A stretch of DNA of 64,000 bases from Phycisphaerales bacterium (GCA_020853815.1 JADYYE010000108.1:16089-80088), one strand, 5' to 3'. Positions 17,166 to 29,864 are shown, numbered from the stretch's first letter. Made by a program: numbers and translations. Notes: generated from the letters alone by a model not told the origin.

Positions 17166-18908
17166 ATGAACCACGTCTTCGACGAACGCCGCTACCTCAT
17201 CCCCTTCCGCTCGACGCTGCTCCCGCAGATTTTCGTCGACACGCTGGTGATCGGCGCGGGCGTCGCGGGCCTTCGCGCGGCGATCGCGGCGTCGGCGCAC
17301 GGCGAGGTCATCGTCCTGGCCAAGACCGAGCTGAAGATCTCGAACACGTCGTGGGCGCAGGGCGGCATCGCGGGCGTGCTGGATTCCAAGGACACCTTTG
17401 ACGATCACGCGCGCGACACGATGACCGCGGGCGCGGGGCTGTGCGACGCGGACGCGGTGCGGCTGGTGGTCGAGCACGGGCCGAAGCTCTTGCACGAGTT
17501 GATCTCGTGGGGCATGAACCTGGACCATGACAAGTCGGGCGCGTTGTCGCTGGGGCTGGAGGGCGGGCACAGCAGGCCGCGGATCATCCACTCGGGCGGC
17601 GACGCGACGGGGCACGAGCTGGCGCGGTGCCTGCTCGCCAAGGCGAAGTCAATCACGAACATCCGCCTGTTCGAGAAGTGCTTTGCGCTCGACCTGATCA
17701 CGGCGGGCGCGACGCCCGGTGCGCCGGTGATGGGCGCGATCACGTGGCACCCCAAGCACGGGCTCCAGATGATCTGGAGCAAGGCGACGATCCTTGCGGG
17801 CGGCGGCGCGGGCGTGGTCTTCCGCGAGACGACGAACCCGCCCTCGGCGACGGGCGACGGCATGGCGCTGGCGTATCGCGCGGGCGCGTCGCTGGCCGAC
17901 ATGGCGTTCATGCAGTTCCATCCGACGACGCTGTATCTGCCCGGTGCGCACCGCTCGCTGATCTCGGAAGCCGTCCGCGGCGAGGGCGCGCACCTGCTCG
18001 ACGCCTCGAAGCGTCGGTTCATGGTGGGCGTGCATCCCCTGGCGGAACTGGCGCCGCGCGACATCGTCAGCCAGGCGATCGTGCGCCAGATCGCGGCGCA
18101 GGGCGGGCGCCATGTGTGGCTGGATTGCCGTCACATCCCGAACTTCAAGGATCGATTCCCGAGCATCGCGGAAGAGCTGTCGCGATTCGACCTTGACCCG
18201 GCGACGGACCTGATCCCGGTTCACCCGGCGGCGCACTACATGGTCGGCGGCGTGCGGGCGGACCTCTCGGGGCGCACCGACGTGCCGGGGCTGTATGGGG
18301 TGGGCGAGGTCGCGTCGAACGGCCTGCACGGGGCCAATCGGCTGGCGAGCAACTCGCTGTTGGAAGGGCTGGTGTCGGGCGAGGTCGCGGGGCGCATGTG
18401 CGAGGAGATGAAGACCGGCGCGCCGGAGGCGTGGAGGACGAGCGTGCCGCACGCGCCGATCCCGGTCGTGAGCGACATCCGCCTGAGCGATCACGGCGAG
18501 CTTGACCTTGCGGACGTGCGCTCGAGCCTGCGCTCGGCGATGTGGCGGAATGTGGGCGTGGAGCGGACGGGCGCGAAGCTGCGCGACGTCGCGGACATGC
18601 TGGATTTCTGGGGGCGGTACACGCTCGACAAGATCTTTGACGAGCCGATGGGATGGGAGACCCAGAACATGCTGCTGGTGGCGGCGGTGATGGCGCGATC
18701 GGCGCTGTGGCGCGAGGAATCGCGCGGCTGCCACGCTCGCACGGATTTCCCCGAGCAGGTCGAGGCGCTGCGCGTCCACGATCTGTGGCGGCGTGGCGAG
18801 GCCGGGCCACGGACCATCCCGGTTCGAGGCGAGGCGCCGCTCGTTGCGCCGGTGGCGGACCCATCCGCGGGGCTCCCGGTCTCGCACGGGACGGGGGCAC
18901 GCCCGTGA
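17166..18908 (+). CDS. nadB: L-aspartate oxidase
   Basis: 580 residues, flavoprotein of the succinate dehydrogenase/fumarate reductase family. The FAD-binding motif VIGAGVAGLRAAI lies near residue 28; WAQGGIAGV, GGHSRPRIIHSGGDATG, FMQFHPTTL, LISEAVRGEGAHL and HPAAHYMVGGV are all in order. It oxidises L-aspartate to iminoaspartate, the first step of de novo NAD synthesis. nadA and nadC are not in the window. The stop overlaps the GTG start of the next gene (GTGA). Confidence 0.95.
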   Translation: MNHVFDERRYLIPFRSTLLPQIFVDTLVIGAGVAGLRAAIAASAHGEVIVLAKTELKISNTSWAQGGIAGVLDSKDTFDDHARDTMTAGAGLCDADAVRLVVEHGPKLLHELISWGMNLDHDKSGALSLGLEGGHSRPRIIHSGGDATGHELARCLLAKAKSITNIRLFEKCFALDLITAGATPGAPVMGAITWHPKHGLQMIWSKATILAGGGAGVVFRETTNPPSATGDGMALAYRAGASLADMAFMQFHPTTLYLPGAHRSLISEAVRGEGAHLLDASKRRFMVGVHPLAELAPRDIVSQAIVRQIAAQGGRHVWLDCRHIPNFKDRFPSIAEELSRFDLDPATDLIPVHPAAHYMVGGVRADLSGRTDVPGLYGVGEVASNGLHGANRLASNSLLEGLVSGEVAGRMCEEMKTGAPEAWRTSVPHAPIPVVSDIRLSDHGELDLADVRSSLRSAMWRNVGVERTGAKLRDVADMLDFWGRYTLDKIFDEPMGWETQNMLLVAAVMARSALWREESRGCHARTDFPEQVEALRVHDLWRRGEAGPRTIPVRGEAPLVAPVADPSAGLPVSHGTGARP

Positions 18909-19510
18909 GGCGCCCCCGGTCGATCGCCCGGGGGCGGGGTGCCGCGCTGGGATTTGCGTTGGGGATTGCGCTGGCGGCTCTCTTGGGCTCGTGCGAAGAG
19001 CGGATCGTTTCATACCACCCGATGCTCGCAGGACTTCCGGGCGCGGAATCAGGCATGGAGATTTCCGGTCCTCCGGGGCTGAGGATCGATCCCACCGCGG
19101 TGGCGGGCAAGCTGCGGCAGACCGAAGAGGACGGAAGAGTCACGCTGCGGGCCCGCGCCCCGCGTCACCTCATGAAACACGTCTACGACACGATCTTTAA
19201 CGACGAGCCTCGGCTCTTTGTGGATCAGGTGTTGTGCGACCTGACCAAAGAAGAGTACGGCCAGCGCGGCCTCGATCCTTCCGGGGCGTTCGACATTCTC
19301 CGCCAACACCGCGAGGACATCCACAAGCTCTTCAACGCCATGCCGCAGGGAGAACTCACGCCCGGGCTCTTCCTCGAACCGGTCGGCGGGAACGTCAAGC
19401 GGTTGTGCGTGTACGGCCCGATGGCCCGCGATCTGCGCTGGAACGGCTTCGACATGGTGATGGAGCACGGCATGTGGAAGCTGCGTTGGTTCGTGAACAA
19501 CCAGCGGTGA
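18905..19510 (+). CDS. Uncharacterised lipoprotein coupled to nadB
   Basis: 201 residues starting at a GTG that overlaps the nadB stop by 4 nt, hence translationally coupled. N-terminus: Arg-rich, hydrophobic helix, lipobox LLGSC with lipidated Cys30. No domain recognised in the mature part; it is mixed alpha/beta and ends MEHGMWKLRWFVNNQR. Convergent with the M28 peptidase gene, the two stops being adjacent. Confidence 0.72.
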   Translation: MRRPRSIARGRGAALGFALGIALAALLGSCEERIVSYHPMLAGLPGAESGMEISGPPGLRIDPTAVAGKLRQTEEDGRVTLRARAPRHLMKHVYDTIFNDEPRLFVDQVLCDLTKEEYGQRGLDPSGAFDILRQHREDIHKLFNAMPQGELTPGLFLEPVGGNVKRLCVYGPMARDLRWNGFDMVMEHGMWKLRWFVNNQR

Positions 19511-21469
19511 TCACTGCCCGCCGCGGGCCCTGGCCGCCAGCGTGCCCTTGAGTTCCATCTCCTTGCCGTCGCGCCGGAACGTCACGGTGACTTCATCGCC
19601 GGGCTTGCCCGCCATGAGCAGCGGCATCCACTCCTCGACGCTCTTGATGTCGGTGCCGTTCCACTTGGTCATGAGGTCGCCCTCTTTGAGTCCCGCCTTG
19701 GCGGCGGGCGAGCCTTCGGTCACGCCGCCGACCAGCACGCCCGGCTCGGTCCCCGAGTAGTCGCCCGGCCGGATGCCGAAGGTCACGCCTCCGCGTCGCG
19801 GGCCGGCGGGGCGATCGGCCTGCTCGGCGCCCGGCGCGGGCCCCTCGAAGGGGAAGCCCTCGGCGCGGAGCGCGGTGTCGTACGCGAGACGATCGACCAC
19901 GTCGATGATCTGGGCGGCCCCTTCGTTGTTGATCGTCGCCGCCACGTCGCTGGGGTTGTGATACTGCTCGTGCAGGAGCGTAAAGAAGAAGAGCACGGGC
20001 ACGCCCCAGGCGTTGAACGACGCATGGTCGGAGGGGCCCGATCCGCCCGGCTTGGTCGCGACATTCCAGTTGTATACCTTGAGGTACGGCGCGACCCAGT
20101 CGTTCAGTCCCTTGCCGGTGCCCACGCCCGACAATTCCATCCGCCCGTCGCGCAGACGCCCCACCATGTCGAGATTGATCATGAGGTCGTGACGCTCCTT
20201 CGGCATGATCGGGTGGTTGGTGTAGAAGCGCGAGCCGACCAGACCCGATTCCTCGGCCGAGAAGCCCAGGAACAGGACCGAGCGCGCCGGCGCGTCCGCC
20301 GGCAGCTTGGAATAACGGGCCGCGAGCTTCTGGGCGATCACGAGCATGGCCGACGTGCCCGAGGCGTTGTCGTCGGCGCCGGGGTGGATCTGCCCCACGG
20401 CGTTGCTCGACGAGCCGAAATTGCCGTAGCCCACATGGTCGTAGTGAGCGCCGATCACAATGAATTGGTCCTTGAGCGCGCCCTGTCCCTCGAGGATCGC
20501 GCCCACGTTGTCGGTCATCACCGGCTCACGATCGAGCTTCGTTCGCAGCGACACCGACGCCTTGGGAAGGTCGATCACCGCCGCTCCCGCGTCGGCCAGC
20601 TTGCGCAGGTCCATCAGCGTGCGCCCCTGCGAATCGGCGGCCTTCACCAGCGCGTCGGCCTGCTCCATGGACATCATCACCACCGGGATCGACAGGCCTT
20701 CGCGCGAAGGACGAACGCTCGTCAGTGTCTCGAGCTTGGTCGCGCGCGGATCATCCACGCCCGGCGGGTTCACGAGAATGATGCCCGCGGCGTTGCGCTT
20801 CGCGAGCGTCTGGAGCTTGGGTTCGAGACTCGCGGCGGGCGACCAGCGCTGGTCGGCCCACAGGCTCTTGCCCTCGTCGTTCATGGGCTCGAAGCGCAGC
20901 ACGATCGCGATCTTGCCGGAAAGGTCTGTTCCCTCCGGGAAGCTCTTGTAGCCCTTCTCGCCCTCCTCGATCGCATAGCCAGTGAAGACCGGCGCGCCCG
21001 TTGCCTCCGCGGCGCCCGCGAACGCCAGCGTCACGAAATCACCCCCCGCGCGCAGCACGCTGGTCGTGCCGTTGACCGACACGCTCGCCATCTCGTCGCT
21101 GACCTTCAGCGTCGTGCCGTGCTGGAAGGGCTGGCGATAGGTGGAGCGGTCGACGCTATGCGTCGCGCCCGCGGTCTCAACCGACCTGGGGAACGCCGGC
21201 AGGAGCCCGAGACGCTTGAAATGGAATTCGAGATAGTCGGCCGCCAGCAGGTTGCCGCGCGTGCCCGGGGCACGCCCCTCAAAGAACACGTTCGAGAGCG
21301 TCGTGTTGTGCTGGCGGAATGAGAACATGTCGGACTGCAGCATGTCCTCGCCCGCGGCCTGCACATTCTGGGTGTGGGTCTGGTCCTGGGCGATCGCCAA
21401 GGGCAGCCCCGCCAGCGTCAGGCAGGCGGCCAGCGAGAGACGACGGGCTACGACGAGCATGGACGGCAT
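19511..21469 (-). CDS. Secreted M28 aminopeptidase with PA and PDZ domains
   Basis: 652 residues: signal peptide (ends near LAIAQ, residue 28), a PA-type insert domain (about 150-290), M28 dizinc peptidase domain, and a C-terminal PDZ domain (about 570-645). Zinc ligands are visible: His342 (GAHYDH), Asp366 (GADDNASG), Glu406/Glu407 (SAEESG), Asp434 (NLDMVG) and the late His in LHEQYHNPSD. GGGAG lies 7 nt before the ATG at 21469. Likely a periplasmic or extracellular aminopeptidase. Confidence 0.92.
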   Translation of the reverse strand: MPSMLVVARRLSLAACLTLAGLPLAIAQDQTHTQNVQAAGEDMLQSDMFSFRQHNTTLSNVFFEGRAPGTRGNLLAADYLEFHFKRLGLLPAFPRSVETAGATHSVDRSTYRQPFQHGTTLKVSDEMASVSVNGTTSVLRAGGDFVTLAFAGAAEATGAPVFTGYAIEEGEKGYKSFPEGTDLSGKIAIVLRFEPMNDEGKSLWADQRWSPAASLEPKLQTLAKRNAAGIILVNPPGVDDPRATKLETLTSVRPSREGLSIPVVMMSMEQADALVKAADSQGRTLMDLRKLADAGAAVIDLPKASVSLRTKLDREPVMTDNVGAILEGQGALKDQFIVIGAHYDHVGYGNFGSSSNAVGQIHPGADDNASGTSAMLVIAQKLAARYSKLPADAPARSVLFLGFSAEESGLVGSRFYTNHPIMPKERHDLMINLDMVGRLRDGRMELSGVGTGKGLNDWVAPYLKVYNWNVATKPGGSGPSDHASFNAWGVPVLFFFTLLHEQYHNPSDVAATINNEGAAQIIDVVDRLAYDTALRAEGFPFEGPAPGAEQADRPAGPRRGGVTFGIRPGDYSGTEPGVLVGGVTEGSPAAKAGLKEGDLMTKWNGTDIKSVEEWMPLLMAGKPGDEVTVTFRRDGKEMELKGTLAARARGGQ

Positions 21470-21776
21470 CAGCAAGCTCCCTTTTCGAGCGGGCGTTCGG
21501 GCGTGCGAGAGGTTCTTGGCGCCCCGGCGATTCCGGCAGCGCCCAAGCAAGATCAAGGCCAAGTCTACTCGCCCGGGGCCGCCTGTTCGCGGACGATCCC
21601 GGGCGTGAACCAGAGCCTACCGCCAACCCGGCAAGGAGGTTGCACGGGCCGAAAACGCCCATCCGCCGACCTACAGTTTGCGAAACCTTCCGGGCGGTTT
21701 GCCTCATGCCGCGACTCCCCGCGTCTGTGCGCCGGGGGCGGCCTGAACAGTCGCCCGACAACGCAGGCCACCACAC
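21470..21776. other. Divergent intergenic region, M28 peptidase / gcvP
   Basis: 307 bp that must hold the promoters of both divergent genes. I looked for a glycine riboswitch before gcvP and found no tandem aptamer pattern. No assignable promoter. Confidence 0.4.
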
Positions 21777-24830
<3,054 letters not shown>

Positions 24831-24882
24831 GCGTCTCCGCGAGCGGGAAGCGCTGAGCGATGGACAATCCGATGGTCAAGTA

Positions 24883-24905
24883 CACGGACCGGCTTTCGGT
24901 CCGTG
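24883..24905 (+). terminator. Intrinsic terminator after gcvP
   Basis: Stem CACGGACC / GGTCCGTG, loop GGCTTTC, followed by the moderately T-rich TGCTTTGTTC; 52 bp beyond the gcvP stop. Confidence 0.7.
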
Positions 24906-25062
24906 CTTTGTTCGACGCCTCATCGCGCACCGATGCGGATTTGCACATGAGCAAGTGCGGGCGATAGTTCGATCATCGTCTGGCTTTGGTTCGTGGTGCG
25001 AGTGGCCTTGTTCCGGTGCTCGCAACGTCATTGTCTTTCAGTAGCCGGCGCGTAGCATCTTG

Positions 25063-25190
25063 TGACTATCGCCGAGTCTCGCGGGAGAGACCCGTGAGAG
25101 CGGGGGACCCAATCCGTCGGGGCGAATCGCAGTGTGCGTAGGGCAATTCCTTCGGCCCGAGCCCGTCAGCTAACCCCGTAGGCGTCGGAG
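25063..25190 (+). ncRNA. c-di-AMP (ydaO-yuaA) riboswitch
   Basis: The conserved core of the ydaO class is present in order: GAGAGCGGGGGACCCAAT, GGGGCGAATC, GTAGGGC, GCCCGAGCCCGTCAGCTAA, CCCCGTAGGCGTC. The 5' TATCGCC and the 3' GGCGT can close the P1 stem. It lies in the 414-bp gene-free stretch before a KimA-type potassium transporter, the classical target of this riboswitch: high c-di-AMP turns the transporter off. The downstream part (25,197-25,240) contains GGAGGTCATCC-type pairings that may be the expression platform. Exact ends are approximate. Confidence 0.92.
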
Positions 25191-25244
25191 GGATGAACCA
25201 CCCGGAGTAGCCGGAGGTCATCCTCTGCTCTTCGGGAGCCCACC

Positions 25245-27254
25245 ATGCAACGTGACAATCCGGTTCCGCACACTTCCGGCGCGCCCGCGGCGTCGGAGGC
25301 GGGGCGATCATTGCGCCAGCGTCTTCGCCGCGCGCTGATCGGTTCGCCGCGCTCGCTCAGCGACAAACATCTCTTCCATCGCGTCTCGCTCGTTGCGCTC
25401 CTCGCTTGGGTCGGTCTCGGAGCGGACGGCCTGTCCTCATCGGCCTACGGCCCGGACGAGGCGTTCCGCGCCGTCGGCTCGCACACCTATCTGCTCCTCG
25501 GACTGGCCGCCCTCACCGCGTTCACGGTCATCGTCATCTCCATCGCCTACAGCCGTGTGATCGAGCACTTCCCCAGCGGCGGTGGCGGTTACGTCGTCGC
25601 CACCAAGCTCCTGGGCGAGCGAGTGGGCGTGGTGTCCGGGTGCGCACTCCTCGTCGACTACGTCCTGACGATCGCGATCTCCATCGCCGCCACCGGCGAC
25701 GCGCTCGCCAGCTTTCTCCCGCCGGCCTGGGCGGAATGGAAACTCTCCGCCGAATCGCTGCTCATCGGCGCGATGATCGTGCTCAACCTGCGCGGCGTCC
25801 GAGAGTCCGTGCTCGTGCTCGCGCCCATCTTCGTCCTGTTCGTCGTCACGCACCTTGTGCTGATCGGGGGCGGGCTCATCGCCCACGGCAGCCAGTTGCC
25901 CGCGACACTTTCGACCGCCGCGACGGACTTCCGCCAGGGATACTCAACCCTCGGCGGTGTGGGAATGCTGCTGCTCTTCGTCCACGCGTACTCGCTCGGT
26001 GGCGGCACCTATACCGGAATCGAAGCGGTCTCCAACGGCCTGGCGATCATGCGCGAGCCGCGCGTGCGGACGGGCAAACGCACCATGCTCTACATGGCCT
26101 CGTCCCTGGCGTTCACAGCCGCGGGAATCCTCGTGCTCTACCTGCTGTGGCAGGTCCGCCCCGAGGATGGAAAGACCATGAACGCCGTACTCGCCGAACG
26201 CATCGTCGACGTCGTGCCGCTCGGGAGGACATTCGTCGTGCTCGTGCTCCTTGCCGAGGGGCTCCTCCTTGTCGTCGCGGCCCAGGCGGGCTTCATGGAC
26301 GGGCCCCGCGTTCTGGCCAACATGGCGATCGACTCATGGGTCCCACGTCGCTTTGCGAGCCTCTCCGAGCGGTTGACCACCCAGAACGGCGTGATGCTGA
26401 TGGGCCTCTCCGCTCTCGCGGCGCTGCTCGCGACCCGCGGCGATGTGCGTGTGCTCGTCGTCATGTACAGCATCAACGTCTTCCTCACGTTCTCGATGAC
26501 CGAGCTCTCGATGTGCAAGCTCTGGATCGGCGAGCGCCGAACGCGCCGAGACTGGAAGAAGAAGATCATCATCCACGTCGTGGGCCTCTCGATGTGCCTC
26601 ACGATCCTGGGCGTGACGATCACGCAGAAGTTCGCGGAAGGCGGCTGGGTCACGCTCGCCATCACCGGTGTTCTCGTCCTCGTCTGCACGCTTGTTCGCC
26701 GTCACTACACGAGCGTGAGCGGGCGTCTTTCCCGTGCGTTCGACGGGATCGAGAAGCTGCCGGCATCCAGCTCCGTTGTCGCGAGCGCTCCCGACCCCGA
26801 GCGCCCCGTCGCGGTCGTGCTCGTCGGCGGCTACAACGGGTTCGGCATCCACACGACGCTCAACGTGTTCCGCGCGTTTCCCGATCACTTCAAGGGCCTG
26901 ATCTTCGTTTCCGTTGGCGTGGTCGATTCCGGCCGATTCAAGGGTGAGGACTCGATCGATCGCCTGCGTGAGGACACCGAACGCGCGCTGGCTCGGTATG
27001 TCGAGCTCGCGCACAAGTTCGGCGTGCCCGCGACGACGCGCTGCGATATCGGCACCGACGCCGTCGAAACCGCCGAGGCGCTCTGCATGGGCGTCGCACG
27101 CGAGTATCCGCGGGCCGTCTTCTTTGCCGGCCAGGTCGTGTTCTCGAACGAGACGTGGCTGAGCCGCCTGCTCCACAACCAGACCGCGTACGCGATCCAG
27201 CGTCGCCTCCAGTTGTCGGGACAGAACCTCGTGATCCTCGCGGCCAAGGCGTAA
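25245..27254 (+). CDS. kimA: KimA-like potassium transporter (APC superfamily)
   Basis: 669 residues. About twelve transmembrane helices (residues 50-500), beginning with the KUP/KimA-type ADGLSSSAYGPDEAF, followed by FPSGGGGYVVATKLLGE. A cytoplasmic C-terminal domain of about 160 residues (from roughly 510) contains VVLVGGYNGFGIHTTLNVF. KimA imports K+ with protons, and its C-terminal domain binds c-di-AMP. The upstream riboswitch for the same nucleotide strongly supports the assignment. GGGAG lies 6 nt before the ATG. Convergent with the HAD gene. Confidence 0.85.
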   Translation: MQRDNPVPHTSGAPAASEAGRSLRQRLRRALIGSPRSLSDKHLFHRVSLVALLAWVGLGADGLSSSAYGPDEAFRAVGSHTYLLLGLAALTAFTVIVISIAYSRVIEHFPSGGGGYVVATKLLGERVGVVSGCALLVDYVLTIAISIAATGDALASFLPPAWAEWKLSAESLLIGAMIVLNLRGVRESVLVLAPIFVLFVVTHLVLIGGGLIAHGSQLPATLSTAATDFRQGYSTLGGVGMLLLFVHAYSLGGGTYTGIEAVSNGLAIMREPRVRTGKRTMLYMASSLAFTAAGILVLYLLWQVRPEDGKTMNAVLAERIVDVVPLGRTFVVLVLLAEGLLLVVAAQAGFMDGPRVLANMAIDSWVPRRFASLSERLTTQNGVMLMGLSALAALLATRGDVRVLVVMYSINVFLTFSMTELSMCKLWIGERRTRRDWKKKIIIHVVGLSMCLTILGVTITQKFAEGGWVTLAITGVLVLVCTLVRRHYTSVSGRLSRAFDGIEKLPASSSVVASAPDPERPVAVVLVGGYNGFGIHTTLNVFRAFPDHFKGLIFVSVGVVDSGRFKGEDSIDRLREDTERALARYVELAHKFGVPATTRCDIGTDAVETAEALCMGVAREYPRAVFFAGQVVFSNETWLSRLLHNQTAYAIQRRLQLSGQNLVILAAKA

Positions 27255-27261
27255 GCGCGGG

Positions 27262-27933
27262 CTACACGCCGAGCGAGGCCGGCTCGCGGACCAGCGCGAT
27301 CAGTTCCTTCACCGTGACGTGCGCGCCCACCGCGCGGAGCTCCGACTCCGCGTGCGTGGTCGCCACGCCCACGGCCCGCATCCCCGCCGCCAGCGCCGCC
27401 TCGATCCCCGGCGGCGCGTCCTCGACAACCGTGCAGAGCGCGCGCGCGACGCCGAGCCCGATCGCGGCCTGGAGGAACACGTCCGGCGCGGGCTTTCCTT
27501 GTTTCACCTGCGAGCCATCCACGATCGCGCCGAAATAGTGGCGGATGCCTCCCTCGTCGACGATCTGGTCGAGGTTGGCGCGAGGCGCGGACGAACCGAT
27601 CGCGATCTTCACGCCGCGCGAGCGCAGCAGTTCCAGCAGTTCCACCGCGCCGGGCGCCAGCGGCACGCGCCCGCGGATCGCGTCGCGATAGCTCGCCTCC
27701 TTGGCCTCCGCGATCTCGCGCTGCTCGTCCTCGGGAATCCCGTCTCCGAAGATCATGCGGATGCAGTCGGGGTTCGTGCGCCCAAACGTTTCGTTGAAGC
27801 GGTGACGCGTGAGGACGATGCCCCGCTCGGCCGCGACAGCCCGCCACGAGTCGAAGTGCGCATCGCCGGAGAGCACCAGCACGCCGTCCATGTCGAAGAT
27901 CACGGCGCGGTCTTGGAAGTTCGGATCGGGCAT
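27262..27933 (-). CDS. HAD-family phosphatase / beta-phosphoglucomutase-like
   Basis: 223 residues. Motif I DMDGVLV (nucleophile Asp14, acid Asp16), motif II GSSAP, motif III Lys in GKPAPDVF and motif IV VEDAPPGIEAA define a subfamily I HAD hydrolase of the beta-phosphoglucomutase/phosphatase group with a helical cap. The in-frame sequence upstream of ATG 27933 is not family-like and was left out. Substrate unknown. Confidence 0.85.
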   Translation of the reverse strand: MPDPNFQDRAVIFDMDGVLVLSGDAHFDSWRAVAAERGIVLTRHRFNETFGRTNPDCIRMIFGDGIPEDEQREIAEAKEASYRDAIRGRVPLAPGAVELLELLRSRGVKIAIGSSAPRANLDQIVDEGGIRHYFGAIVDGSQVKQGKPAPDVFLQAAIGLGVARALCTVVEDAPPGIEAALAAGMRAVGVATTHAESELRAVGAHVTVKELIALVREPASLGV

Positions 27934-27998
27934 GGGGCGATTGTTGGCGGGCGCGATCTTTCCGCCCACGCGCGTGCGAACGCCGATGGAAGTGGCGC

Positions 27999-28262
27999 AT
28001 GCCGCTCTCACAACTCCCGATATGGCTGGTCTCGACGCTCGGGTGGTCGGGCACGATCTTGATCTTCTCGGCGTTCCTGTTCAAGGACCGCTTTCCCAGG
28101 AAGCTCCTGGCGGTCATGAACATCACGGGCTCGGTGCTGTTTGGCGTCTCGCTCGTCGCCCGCGAGTCCTACGAGGGCTTGTTTCTGCAGGTTGCGTGGA
28201 TCATCGTGGCGATCGTCGACTATCGGCGTGCGATGAAGTCCCCGCCGAATGCCGGCGCATGA
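27999..28262 (+). CDS. Small three-helix membrane protein
   Basis: 87 residues with three hydrophobic segments (about 8-27, 38-54 and 61-75). It resembles small CBU_0592-type membrane proteins in size and layout, but I am not sure of the family. ATG 27999 follows GGAAG. Divergent from the HAD gene with about 65 bp between starts. Confidence 0.6.
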   Translation: MPLSQLPIWLVSTLGWSGTILIFSAFLFKDRFPRKLLAVMNITGSVLFGVSLVARESYEGLFLQVAWIIVAIVDYRRAMKSPPNAGA

Positions 28263-28269
28263 AACAGAA

Positions 28270-28303
28270 ACGCCGCCCCGCAAAGTCGTTGGGGGGGCGG
28301 CGT
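28270..28303 (-). terminator. Hairpin terminator of the STN-like gene
   Basis: Stem ACGCCGCCCC / GGGGCGGCGT. On the minus strand it is followed by TTCTGTTTC, so it most likely ends the leftward transcript about 100 bp beyond that stop codon. It may also stop the short rightward gene. Confidence 0.6.
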
Positions 28304-28401
28304 CTGGTCAGGAGAACCGCGCCGTGTCAGGACCAATCCGGGCAGGTTCGCGGTCCGCCGCGCGGGCGATCGCCTCGCGCCGACCGTGTGTCGCGGGAGG
28401 A

Positions 28402-29364
28402 TCAGTCGCCGCTCCCTGAGCGGATGATTCGCCCACCGACGACCGCGGTGGCCTCGCGCTCCTTGAAGCCGATGACCTGGCTGTCTTCGACCGACCCGGA
28501 GAACGTGACGTAGCGCCGGCCTTTGACCTGCGCGGTCTGCTGCTGAGCGGCGGGCCAGAACGAATAGCCGTTTAGCCCGCGATGCATGTAATCGGGAGCA
28601 TTGACGATGAGGGTGGACTGGAAGGGACGGATCGTCCCGCCGGTGCCACCGTTGTCGACCCAGTGCTCGGGCTCGACGAGTTCCTGGATGAGGGTGACAA
28701 GGTCGCCCGTCTTCTGGGTCCGATCGCCGAAGTTGGTGGCCTGGTTTTGCTGGTTGCCGCTCTGGAAGGGGCTCTGTCCGCTGCCGCCGCCCTGACCGCT
28801 GCTCTGCAAGGCCGCGGAGAGGTCGAACTGAGGTACGTTGCTGTATTGGGGGATGTCGACGATCAGGTCGGCGATGTCATAGATCTCAAGCCGCTTGTAC
28901 GCGTTCAGGCGGACCTTTGGCCCGACCTGGAAGCTCCCCGAGTCGGTGAGCTGCCAGGTATTCTCGCCCTGGGTCGTGCCGCCCTGGGCCTTTTCAAGCA
29001 CCCGCTCCATGAGCTTCAGCGCGCTGGCGCCATTGCTCTTGAGGTTGATGATCGTTTCCTTGTCGAGGCCCGTGGTGTTCTGCTCGTCGGTCCAAAGAAC
29101 CTCGATGTCCGCCCCCGTCACCTCGCCGAAGAACTTCATCACGTCCTCGAGGCGCTGTTCGCGGAACTCGACCTGCACCGGCTTCAACATCCGGGCCAGC
29201 GTCTCGCGGCGCGGGTCCACCGTGACGCGCACGGCCTGGGTGTTCGCGGCCGAATTCGTCGCGGTCGTCCCCGGCGAGCCCGAAACCTGCGCCCCCGCGC
29301 CCATGGTCATCGCGGCCCCGGCGATCAGCACCAATCCGCCCGTCAGTTTCGTCATCCGATTCAT
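28402..29364 (-). CDS. Secreted STN/secretin N-domain-like protein
   Basis: 320 residues with a signal peptide (ends near MGAGAQ, residue 26). Residues about 55-120 (FREQRLEDVMKFFGEVTGADIEVLW) look like the short N-terminal domain of secretins and TonB receptors, and the segment YDIADLIVDIPQY recalls secretin N-domains, but there is no secretin pore domain. Gln/Asn-rich linkers fill the middle. AGGAG lies 6 nt before ATG 29364. Divergent from the low-complexity protein gene. Role unknown, possibly envelope assembly. Confidence 0.65.
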   Translation of the reverse strand: MNRMTKLTGGLVLIAGAAMTMGAGAQVSGSPGTTATNSAANTQAVRVTVDPRRETLARMLKPVQVEFREQRLEDVMKFFGEVTGADIEVLWTDEQNTTGLDKETIINLKSNGASALKLMERVLEKAQGGTTQGENTWQLTDSGSFQVGPKVRLNAYKRLEIYDIADLIVDIPQYSNVPQFDLSAALQSSGQGGGSGQSPFQSGNQQNQATNFGDRTQKTGDLVTLIQELVEPEHWVDNGGTGGTIRPFQSTLIVNAPDYMHRGLNGYSFWPAAQQQTAQVKGRRYVTFSGSVEDSQVIGFKEREATAVVGGRIIRSGSGD

Positions 29365-29864
29365 GCCCGACTCCTTCGATCGCTCGGCCCGCCGCTCAGC
29401 CCATCGCCCAGTACAGGTCGACCCGCCAGAGAACCCGGCGGCCAACAGGTCAGATTCCCCGCCACGTGAAAAGTTCGCGCGGGAACACCCCTTTGCCTGA
29501 CGCTGCAACCCTATTCGACCAGAATCGTCATTGGATTTCAAGCAGATCGACCGCAAAAGGCCGGGAATTGTACGGATACACCGTCCGCCCCGTTCGCTCG
29601 CCATCGATCGAAAACTTGAATTATTTTTGCGCGGGGCTTTCGGGGGGGTCCCACCGAGCGCACGCGGGCCGATGGCCGATACATCGCCCGCCGAAGGGCT
29701 GTCGGCGGATTGCATCCGCCAGGAATGGCCCGCGTCTTGCGTGATCCAGACGAGCGGCAGGATGCCACGAACGGCCGAAGGGCCGGGCGCGATCGCTTTG
29801 TCCCAATCCGGGAGCGCGAACTCCCGTTTCGGGTGATTGAGAGTTCCAAGAGAAAGGATTTCTG
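29365..29864. other. 500-bp divergent intergenic region
   Basis: Separates the STN-like gene from the low-complexity protein gene. It contains an AT-rich patch at about 29,607-29,630 (TTGAATTATTTTTGC) unusual for this genome, a likely promoter or regulatory zone. No open frame here is protein-like. Confidence 0.4.

Noticed and set aside
21470..21776. Glycine riboswitch before gcvP
   Set aside because: No tandem glycine aptamer pattern could be found in the leader.
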